Positions 6,672-11,590 of a DNA stretch of 11,590 bases are shown here, piece after piece. A program made the translations under genes and the position numbers. The stretch's first letter is position 1. Each line of letters begins with the position of its first letter. Origin of the DNA: an uncultured Bacillota bacterium (GTDB lineage: Bacteria; Bacillota; UBA994; UBA5500); NCBI GenBank assembly GCA_937874815.1, contig CALNBW010000477.1:1-11590 (forward strand), in the 5' to 3' direction. The notes under the pieces were generated by a model that worked only from the letters and a program-made list of their open reading frames with translations, was not told where the DNA came from and ran no database searches.

Positions 6672-7198
6672 TTACCTGCTAGCCACCGCATATTGCTCGG
6701 TGTAGGTCAGCCTGCCACCTGTTCGTTCCGATAGCATGAGGCTGACAGTGTCGGCATTAGTGGCGAAGGGCTCCCCAAGAAGCTTGTTCCTGTCGAGCTC
6801 TTTGCCCAGCACTACCTGTCGCGCCAGCGTGATGTGAGGTGAAAAGCGGCGGTTATCCAATGAGAGGTCTGCGTCGGTCAGCCGGTGGTATAGTTCTTTT
6901 TGCAGGGCGAGCAGTTCTTTATTGGGTTCAAGGCCGATCCACCAGATATCGCCGCCGTCGCGCCGGAAACACCCCACATGGTCAAAAATAAGGCGCATGG
7001 ACGGAACGGTCAGCTGATCCATCAGGTGGCGAATCACCCCAACGCGCGCCGGGGCGATCTCCCCGAGAAAGGCCAGGGTTAGGTGCAGTTCTCTGGGCGA
7101 GAAAAATTGCCCCGCCCTAATTGCCGCAGCCGCCGCTGCACGGCGACAATGCTCTGTTTCGTCTCCTCAGTAAAATTGATGGCAATGAATAAGCGCAA
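6672..7198 (-). pseudogene. thpR: RNA 2',3'-cyclic phosphodiesterase (ThpR/LigT) with frameshift
   Basis: A TTG start at 7198 with GGAGGG six bases upstream reads MRLFIAINFTEETKQSIVAV, then continues to GRGNFS, where the frame runs into TAA at 7079-7081. Shifting frame at TCTC (7099-7102) gives FSPRELHLTLAFLGEI and on to VIRHLMDQLTVP and the real stop at 6672. The total of 527 nt equals 175 codons plus 2, as expected from a 2-base TC duplication. Both catalytic HxT motifs of the 2H phosphoesterase family are present, H-L-T in frame two and H-I-T in FSPHITLARQV, as is the family ending LMLSERTGGRLTYTEQYAV. The family opens 2',3'-cyclic phosphates on RNA and joins 2'-5' ends in vitro. A 121-codon remnant from 7037 lacks the first motif. 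It sits 66 bp downstream of the AAA ATPase gene. Confidence 0.85.
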
Positions 7199-7264
7199 GG
7201 CTATCCCTCCTACGAAATGGTGGTCGGAGCGCGCACAAGGCAAGCGCCGCGACATAGGCTGCTG

Positions 7265-8008
7265 CTATTCCTCTAACAGGTAATGCAGCATTTGCTCCGG
7301 GTTCTCCAGGAAGCGGCGAGTCAGTTGATAGTGTTCAGTTTCCCGATAATCTACCGAACGAATCCCTTGCTCCGATAGCTCCAATACCTCCGCCCCGGGA
7401 TAAGTTATCAGGATGGGGGAGTGGGTGGCGATGATAAACTGGGAGTTCTGCTTGACAAGCTCGTGGATGTGCACAAGCAAGGTCATCAACCGATTAGGGG
7501 AGAGGGCCGATTCCGGTTCATCCAGCAGGTAAATTCCGTTGCCGCTAAAGCGGTTTTCCACAAGGGAGAGGAAGCTCTCTCCATGGGATTGCTCGTGGAG
7601 AGAGCGCTTACCATAGCTGGTGATCTTCTGTGCCCGGAACTCGTCTTCGTACACCTCGTCCATATAGCTGGCCGCATTATAGAAGCTCTCCGCGCGCAAG
7701 AAGAAGCCATCTTTAGGATAGGCGCTGCGGGTAAAGCTGATATGATGGTGTAAATCCGAATGGGTTGCACTGGTGGCGAAGCTAAAGTTGCGGGTACCAC
7801 CTTCTGCGTTGAAGCCATAGGCGACGGCGATGGCCTCCAGCAAGGTGGACTTGCCTGTGCCGTTTTCACCCACCAGAAAGGTCACCGGCTTGGAAAAAAC
7901 CAGCGCTTCCATCTGTGCCAGATGGCGTATCGCTGGCAGGCTGTAAAGATAGGAGCCCTCATCTATTGGTGGTTTTAGCCGTATACTGCTGATATAATTT
8001 TGACTCAT
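7265..8008 (-). CDS. AAA-family (ABC/RecF-like) ATPase
   Basis: A 247-residue cytoplasmic P-loop ATPase complete in itself. Walker A is G47-E-N-G-T-G-K-S-T, the signature-like loop SHGES is at 141-145, Walker B is IYLLDEPESALS (159-170) and the H-loop is THSP with His196. There is no long coiled coil or hinge insert, so it is not SMC or RecN. It matches, from memory, the short stand-alone AAA ATPases (AAA_21/AAA_23 type) common in Bacillota, of unknown function. The ATG at 8008 has AAAGGGG about 8 bases upstream and a good promoter beyond. It is first in a minus-strand run ending with the MFS gene. No TOPRIM or nuclease partner lies beside it, so a defence role is not indicated. Confidence 0.9.
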   Translation of the reverse strand: MSQNYISSIRLKPPIDEGSYLYSLPAIRHLAQMEALVFSKPVTFLVGENGTGKSTLLEAIAVAYGFNAEGGTRNFSFATSATHSDLHHHISFTRSAYPKDGFFLRAESFYNAASYMDEVYEDEFRAQKITSYGKRSLHEQSHGESFLSLVENRFSGNGIYLLDEPESALSPNRLMTLLVHIHELVKQNSQFIIATHSPILITYPGAEVLELSEQGIRSVDYRETEHYQLTRRFLENPEQMLHYLLEE

Positions 8009-8040
8009 CTTCAGGCCCCTTTCCAGAATCTAATAATTTC

Positions 8041-8069
8041 AGTATATCAAATGCCCTCTCCGGTGTGAA
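8041..8069 (-). promoter_or_regulatory. Sigma-A promoter for the AAA ATPase gene
   Basis: On the minus strand TTCACA (8064-8069) and TATACT (8041-8046) are exactly 17 bases apart, each one mismatch from consensus. Transcription would begin about 25 bases before ATG 8008. This is the best promoter in the window. Confidence 0.7.
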
Positions 8070-8262
8070 CGCGGACGGGCTTTGCTATGCAAAGGGGGCT
8101 TTCGGTCTAGTGGGGCTCCACCGGGCTTTTCCCCGCACCAACAGCGGGGAGGAATTCCTGCGGCAAATAGCGAATAAATGCCCTGTTATAGCAAACAGCT
8201 CGCTTGAGCCATGGCTGATTAACGATCATGTTTTCGCGCTTAAGGTGCAGTTTGAGCGTCCT
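8070..8262. other. Gene-free stretch with three small hairpins
   Basis: This is part of the 339-bp gap between ATPase and GNAT genes. Hairpins are CTTTGC/GCAAAG (8080-8094), GTGG/CCAC (8110-8121) and CCCCGC/GCGGGG (8131-8149), followed by the palindrome AGGAATTCCT (8150-8159). Frames of 66 and 72 codons cross it on opposite strands, but neither has a ribosome site or a recognisable protein. The stretch runs from the ATPase promoter to repeat R2. Confidence 0.4.
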
Positions 8263-8303
8263 TAGGACAGGGGACGGACCTTTCGCCTGCAAAAAAATGT
8301 AAG
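8263..8303 (+). repeat. Dispersed repeat copy R2
   Basis: AGGACAGGGGACGGACC, TTTCGCCTGCAA and AAAAATGTAAGG. It differs from R4 (9731) by one G over about 39 bases. It lies 45 bases upstream of the GNAT ATG at 8348 and is in inverted orientation to R3, which lies after that gene. GC-rich GCCGC/GCGGC follows (about 8309-8321), a degenerate counterpart of the strong R4 hairpin. Confidence 0.85.
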
Positions 8304-8347
8304 GCAGGACGCCGCAGGGCGGCAAGCAGCGGGAGGAGAGCGAAGCA

Positions 8348-8776
8348 ATGGATTATTTTGTGGATATTAAGAAAAACCTTCTGGGTTCAGATTCGCTTTC
8401 TATATTAGCAGAGAGTGTCTTTGATCCTACCCCTGAACGTCTCCGAATGCGGGCGGAAAAGCATATGAGCAACCCCAAAACGCGTGCTTATGCTCTACAG
8501 CGGGATGGTCTCTGTGTCGGCATTATCGTTCTGGATACGGGTGATCCGGCACGGGTTGAAATCCTCGATTTCGCTGTTAAGAAGAACCTGCAGAAGCAAG
8601 GTGTGGGAAGTACCTTGATCCGATACTGTATAAATGCCTTTAGGCCGGCCTTGCGTATTGCAGAGACGGACGACGATGCGGTCGGGTTTTATAGGCAAGT
8701 CGGCTTTTCCATAGAGCCGCTGGGTAACAAGTATGGTAGTGGCGCAAACCGCTATCTTTGCACGATGCCAGTTTAA
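8348..8776 (+). CDS. GNAT-family N-acetyltransferase
   Basis: A 142-residue GNAT protein. The acetyl-CoA loop is Q82-K-Q-G85-V-G87 in KNLQKQGVGSTLIRY, preceded by the strand VEILDFAV and followed by ETDDDAVGFYRQVGFSIEPL, with the usual C-terminal Tyr. The ATG is preceded by GGGAGGAGAGCGAAGCA, placing GGAGG about 11 bases away, slightly long but clear. The leader is nearly the same as that of the methyltransferase gene (GCGGGAGGAGANCGAA in both). The gene stands alone between inverted repeat copies R2 and R3. I saw no promoter with two good boxes upstream, and no terminator directly after its stop. Substrate unknown; it is small and close to the family minimum. Confidence 0.87.
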   Translation: MDYFVDIKKNLLGSDSLSILAESVFDPTPERLRMRAEKHMSNPKTRAYALQRDGLCVGIIVLDTGDPARVEILDFAVKKNLQKQGVGSTLIRYCINAFRPALRIAETDDDAVGFYRQVGFSIEPLGNKYGSGANRYLCTMPV

Positions 8777-8862
8777 AGCACGGGCGAAACAGCGATGGCG
8801 TGTGAATAGGTCGGGGATAGGCAGGAAGCTGATGCGGATGGGGCATAGGAAGCGGCAAATGG

Positions 8863-8900
8863 AAATTACTTGCAGGCGAAAACTCCGTCCCCCTGTCCCA
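8863..8900 (-). repeat. Dispersed repeat copy R3, inverted
   Basis: Read on the minus strand: GGGACAGGGGGACGGAG, TTTTCGCCTGCAA and GTAATTTCC. It keeps the GGACAGGGGGACGGA and TTTCGCCTGCAA blocks but not the following ATGTAA. It is opposite in orientation to R2 and R4. It begins 87 bp after the GNAT stop and ends 25 bp before the methyltransferase ATG. Confidence 0.8.
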
Positions 8901-8924
8901 TTATTTTGGCGGGAGGAGATCGAA

Positions 8925-9728
8925 ATGAAGGATACAGTTAAAGTAGTTAGGGATTTTTATGATGGTTCGGCTCAGGCTGAATGGGAGCGTCTGCAGAGGC
9001 ATCCGTTTGAGTATGAGCTGACTTGCCGTTACCTTGACCGTTACATTAAGTCCGGTGATAAGGTGCTTGATGTTGGGGGCGGCCCAGGCAGGTACGCGCT
9101 CTACTTAGCGGAGAAGGGCTGCGAGGAGACACTTTTTGACCTTTCTGCCGGTAACATCGAACTGGCTAAGCAGAAGGCCAGCGAGCATGGCGTCAGCATC
9201 AAGACCTTTGTGGGTGATGCAAGGGAAGTTGACGCTATCGTAGACGGGGAGTTTGACCACGTTTTGCTCATGGGGCCTTTGTATCATTTGCTGGAAGAGG
9301 CAGACCGAGTTCAGACAGTTGAAGCCTGTCTGAGTCTACTGAAGCAGAACGGCACGATCTTTGTGTCATTCATCTCTTCCTATGCCGGCATAATCTATGC
9401 CATGAAATATGAGCCACCACTGCTGCTAGAATCAGAAATGGCAATACCAGTGCAGCTCTTTATCGATGATCTCCCCTTTGCGGGCGACGGTTTCACTAAG
9501 GCCTATTTCATCCGTCATAAAGATGTGCTGCCATTTATGTCCCAATTTTCCCTGCAGACGCTACATTACCTTGGGCAGGAGAGCATCCTAGCCCCCTGCG
9601 AGGAAAACATCAAAGCCCAGTCTCGAGCAGTAATCGATAAATGGCTGGATGTAGCTGAGAAGGTGTGCGAGCGGGAAGACCTGCTTAGTCACTCCGAGCA
9701 CCTAATGTACATCGGCAGGAAGCTGTAG
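8925..9728 (+). CDS. Class I SAM-dependent methyltransferase
   Basis: A 267-residue cytoplasmic methyltransferase. Motif I is VLDVGGGPGRYAL (47-59), the S-adenosylmethionine-binding glycine loop. The acidic residue at the end of strand 2 is D72 in LFDLS, motif III is near VGDAREVD (97-103), and FDHVLLMGPLYHLLEE (110-125) is the motif IV/post-motif typical of small-molecule methyltransferases. The C-terminal part (residues 150-267) is a less conserved substrate region. The frame is open back to 8733, but GGGAGGAG (8911-8918) followed by ATG 8925 fixes the start. The gene lies between repeats R3 and R4 and ends in R4's hairpin. The methyl acceptor cannot be named; a natural product, lipid or antibiotic are all possible. 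Confidence 0.88.
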   Translation: MKDTVKVVRDFYDGSAQAEWERLQRHPFEYELTCRYLDRYIKSGDKVLDVGGGPGRYALYLAEKGCEETLFDLSAGNIELAKQKASEHGVSIKTFVGDAREVDAIVDGEFDHVLLMGPLYHLLEEADRVQTVEACLSLLKQNGTIFVSFISSYAGIIYAMKYEPPLLLESEMAIPVQLFIDDLPFAGDGFTKAYFIRHKDVLPFMSQFSLQTLHYLGQESILAPCEENIKAQSRAVIDKWLDVAEKVCEREDLLSHSEHLMYIGRKL

Positions 9729-9730
9729 GC

Positions 9731-9770
9731 AGGACAGGGGGACGGACCTTTCGCCTGCAAAAAAATGTAA
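9731..9770 (+). repeat. Dispersed repeat copy R4
   Basis: AGGACAGGGGGACGGACC, TTTCGCCTGCAA and AAAAATGTAA, starting two bases after the methyltransferase stop. Its last eight bases (9763-9770) form the outer part of a long perfect hairpin. It is almost identical to R2. Confidence 0.85.
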
Positions 9771-9804
9771 AACAGAGCGCCCCGCGGCGCTCTGTTTTAC
9801 ATTT
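9763..9804. terminator. 19-bp perfect hairpin, likely bidirectional terminator
   Basis: AAATGTAAAACAGAGCGCC (9763-9781) pairs without mismatch with 9786-9804 around the loop CCGC. The GC-rich core with A/T outer arms gives TTTTACATTTATT on the plus strand and TTTTACATTTTTTT on the minus strand. It sits between the convergent methyltransferase (ends 9728) and small-protein gene (ends 9823), as expected for a shared factor-independent terminator. Confidence 0.85.
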
Positions 9805-9822
9805 ATTAACAGCGATATGTGG

Positions 9823-10092
9823 TTAATCGTCGTTGTCCGGCCTATTTCGCAGAAATCTAAATAGCAGGAAGCTGCCTACGGCGATTAGAATAGGCCAGGT
9901 CCTGTCCCAAACGCTTAGAGTATCCTTGGGCTCAGTAGCTTCGGCCTGGGCTAGGATATTTGTTGTCAAGAGTCCTATCTCTGGCGCCCCTTGGGCAAAG
10001 AAACTCGGTTCTGATGCGGCTGCAACTGAATTAGCGGTAGCGGTTACTAGAATAGTAGCCAAAAGGCAAATAGCAATTAAGCTTTTCTTCAT
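9823..10092 (-). CDS. Small secreted/membrane-anchored protein
   Basis: An 89-residue protein. Residues 1-26 (MKKSLIAICLLATILVTATA then NSVAAA) form a classical signal peptide with a likely cut after AAA. A 37-residue polar linker follows, then a hydrophobic segment WPILIAVGSFLLFRFL (66-81) and a short charged tail RNRPDNDD. If the signal is cleaved, the mature protein would be anchored by its C-terminal helix with the linker outside the cell. ATG 10092 is preceded by AAGGGG at 7 bases; an in-frame Met six codons upstream has no such site. No family is recognised. The terminator at 9763-9804 closes the transcript, and the polytopic membrane protein gene lies about 115 bp upstream on the same strand. 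Confidence 0.7.
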   Translation of the reverse strand: MKKSLIAICLLATILVTATANSVAAASEPSFFAQGAPEIGLLTTNILAQAEATEPKDTLSVWDRTWPILIAVGSFLLFRFLRNRPDNDD

Positions 10093-10162
10093 TGTACAAC
10101 CCCTTGCCATGCTCTTTTGAGTTTATCTTACCATATTCAAGCAGGAATAGAGAACTCAAGGG

Positions 10163-10188
10163 CTGGTTCTTGCCCCGAGAAGAGCCAG
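10163..10188. terminator. Weak hairpin between two minus-strand membrane genes
   Basis: CTGGTTCT (10163-10170) pairs with AGAGCCAG (10181-10188), 8 bp with one G-T pair and a 10-base loop. There is no T-run on the minus strand, so it may be an attenuator or nothing. Confidence 0.25.
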
Positions 10189-10208
10189 TGGCCATTTACA
10201 GCGGAGCT

Positions 10209-10898
10209 TTAGGTGGCCGGAGTGGAACGTTGCGTGAGCCCTCTGTAAAAGTCGCAGACAATTACGGCCAAAATACCGCCGAGGTAGGACCAAATCGGTA
10301 TGAGTAGCACGTAGCCCAGGGGGGTCTGAGCCATGAAGTTGGCGATGACGCTGATCATAGCACATAACACAGCAATAGGTAGCAGTGCTCCTAACACTTC
10401 TCCTAAATTGGCCCACAGCAGTTGGTGCCCGCGAGTGAACCCCTCTGCAGCAGACAAATCTTCGCAGACGATGGCTAATTCCCAGAAGAAAGTATAGATG
10501 AGCATTGCCACCACCAGCACGAAAATAAGGGGCCAGAAAATTATGGCCAGAATGAGCAATCCAATGAGCGATACCAAAAGTGTCAGCAGTCTTGCCGCGA
10601 GCAGGCGTCCAAAGAAGTAGCGCGATTGCTCCAAAAGCTCCTTTGAGGTCAACTCTTGCCCCCTAAGGGCAGCAAAGACCGTGGCGAGCCATCCGCCACT
10701 GAAGAATGTGCCTACCACGAGACTCGTCAAGGCGAATAATATGTTAGGCGCTGTTATGGCAGTTGCAGTGTCCATTTGCTCTAGCTGCAGTATGGAACCT
10801 AGGCTAGGCATTCCGCTTGGCACAGTGATCTTCAGGTGAAACCCTGGTTTTACAGTGGGAAAGAAACCGAGTAAAAGGGCGAACAATAGCCCAGCCAA
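10209..10898 (-). CDS. Polytopic membrane protein, 5' end probably frameshifted
   Basis: The uninterrupted frame from TTG 10898 gives 229 residues with hydrophobic segments near 1-13, 53-78, 96-145 (probably two helices), 170-192 and 197-217. I do not recognise the family; the long helical pairs resemble DUF-type envelope proteins. TTG 10898 has no ribosome site. The same frame stays open upstream through RNHNRHKWIWLLPTLLSLAG, which completes a positively charged N-terminus and the first helix. A perfect AAAGGAGAGG site (10977-10986) lies 7 bases before an ATG at 10967-10969 that is one base out of this frame. Losing one G just after that ATG would explain it (MGDTKLLRNHN expected). The product may therefore be inactive or the base call wrong. 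Confidence 0.7.
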   Translation of the reverse strand: MAGLLFALLLGFFPTVKPGFHLKITVPSGMPSLGSILQLEQMDTATAITAPNILFALTSLVVGTFFSGGWLATVFAALRGQELTSKELLEQSRYFFGRLLAARLLTLLVSLIGLLILAIIFWPLIFVLVVAMLIYTFFWELAIVCEDLSAAEGFTRGHQLLWANLGEVLGALLPIAVLCAMISVIANFMAQTPLGYVLLIPIWSYLGGILAVIVCDFYRGLTQRSTPAT

Positions 10899-11154
10899 TG
10901 ATAATAGCGTCGGCAGCAGCCAAATCCATTTATGCCTGTTATGATTGCGAAGGAGCTTTGTATCTCCATAGGGTAACCTCTCCTTTCTTTTTATTAATTA
11001 CTAACTTACTACGCATTACCAGCTTAAAAGTTGCCATCGCCCCTGTGAATTAATCTACCTTAATATCTGGCCTATTGCAGGAGCTGCCCTGGTGATGGTA
11101 GAACATTGAGGGTGGCAGTAGAGAGAATGCTTGTCAAGTTGGGAGAGGATACCG

Positions 11155-11590
11155 ATGAAGAGAGTTGTGGCGGCGCTAGCACTGGTTGTCATCCTAACCA
11201 GCGGGTTGGTGCCAGCAATTAGGGCACAAGAGCAAGAAATTCAGGTACTGATTGACGGTCTTCTAGTTCAGTTTGATGTGCAACCGTTAATTAAAGGCAA
11301 CCGTACCCTGGTTCCCTTTCGAGCTGTGGCTGACGCTTTGAACGTGGCAGTGCACTGGGATGGGGCGAAGCGCACCATCACGGCCAAGGATGGCGAGAAC
11401 TCGGTCTGGATGCAGATCGATAACAAGGTTGCTTATCGTAATGGCAAGGCAATAACCCTAGACGCCCCCCCGGAGATAATAGGCAATAGAACGGTAATAC
11501 CTCTCCGTTTCTTCGGCGAGGCCCTCGATTGCAAGGTTGCTTGGAATGATTCACTGCGCCGGGTGTCAATAACATCGCCGCCTAGGGAAA
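11155..11590 (+). CDS. Secreted copper-amine-oxidase-N-domain protein, partial
   Basis: Open from ATG 11155 to the window end, 145 residues so far with no stop. Residues 1-24 are a signal peptide (MKRVVAALALVVILTSGLVP then AIRA). Residues 27-142 match the copper amine oxidase N-terminal domain family (PF07833), a beta-rich extracellular module found in Bacillota surface proteins. Two similar units are visible: GNRTLVPFRAVADALNVAVH at 49-68 and GNRTVIPLRFFGEALDCKVA at 110-129, each followed by W and a short strand. GAGAGG precedes the ATG by about 6 bases. The family name does not imply amine oxidase activity; these modules usually precede a second, variable domain, which here lies beyond the window. 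It diverges from the polytopic membrane gene across about 185 bp with no clear promoter pair. Confidence 0.85.
   Translation, partial: MKRVVAALALVVILTSGLVPAIRAQEQEIQVLIDGLLVQFDVQPLIKGNRTLVPFRAVADALNVAVHWDGAKRTITAKDGENSVWMQIDNKVAYRNGKAITLDAPPEIIGNRTVIPLRFFGEALDCKVAWNDSLRRVSITSPPRE

Noticed and set aside
7265..8008. AAA ATPase as part of a defence system (for example with an OLD/TOPRIM nuclease or HNH partner)
   Set aside because: The protein ends after the ATPase domain, and the neighbours are a broken ThpR gene and intergenic repeats; no effector is present.
8065..8265. 66-codon plus-strand frame (and a 72-codon frame opposite) as a gene
   Set aside because: No ribosome site, start inside the promoter region, no recognisable motifs, and hairpins run through it.
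8733..8924. Upstream extension of the methyltransferase from 8733
   Set aside because: It overlaps the GNAT gene and translates repeat R3; the ribosome site at 8911-8918 selects ATG 8925.
8820..9874. GCAGGAAGCTG found three times (about 8821, 9717, 9864)
   Set aside because: Eleven-base matches are expected by chance in a window this size, and flanks do not align.

Overview
The window reads as chromosomal DNA of a moderate-GC Gram-positive anaerobe, most likely a Clostridia/Peptococcaceae-type Bacillota. The grounds are strong purine-rich Shine-Dalgarno sites (AAGGAGG, GGAGGG, runs of G), use of GTG and TTG starts, a copper-amine-oxidase-N-type secreted protein, an Fpg-like protein of the MIEIPE subgroup, and many small stand-alone acetyltransferases. 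The taxonomic call is inference from family recall; no search was run.

Layout. Positions 1-132 (-) hold the N-terminus of an Fpg/Nei-family DNA glycosylase. Diverging from it, 331-1991 (+) carries a nitroreductase-GNAT fusion overlapped by a second GNAT gene. A five-helix membrane protein with a large beta-rich domain lies at 2032-3162 (-). At 3241-3281 is the first copy (R1) of a short dispersed repeat. It is followed at once by a 5'-truncated P-loop kinase pseudogene with an in-frame amber stop (3321-3719), and that overlaps another GNAT gene (3719-4210), which ends in a hairpin terminator. From 8008 down to 4326 everything is on the minus strand: an AAA ATPase with a well-formed sigma-A promoter, a frameshifted RNA 2',3'-cyclic phosphodiesterase (thpR-like), a GNAT gene with a TAA at codon 5, and an MFS transporter. 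From 8263 to 9804, three more repeat copies (R2-R4) bracket a GNAT gene and a SAM methyltransferase. R4 runs into a 19-bp perfect hairpin that looks like a two-way terminator. The right end has a small secreted or membrane-anchored protein, a polytopic membrane protein whose 5' end looks frameshifted, and the start of a secreted copper-amine-oxidase-N-domain protein running off the window.

The genes look like an accessory collection of small-molecule modifying functions (five GNAT domains, a nitroreductase, a methyltransferase, a kinase remnant, an MFS exporter-like protein) rather than one pathway. The main signals beyond ordinary annotation are the short repeat family placed tightly against gene ends, the nitroreductase-GNAT fusion, and three clearly and one probably broken reading frames within 8 kb. 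I found no CRISPR array, tRNA, rRNA, transposase gene or recognisable defence system. I cannot point to a convincing new multi-gene system.
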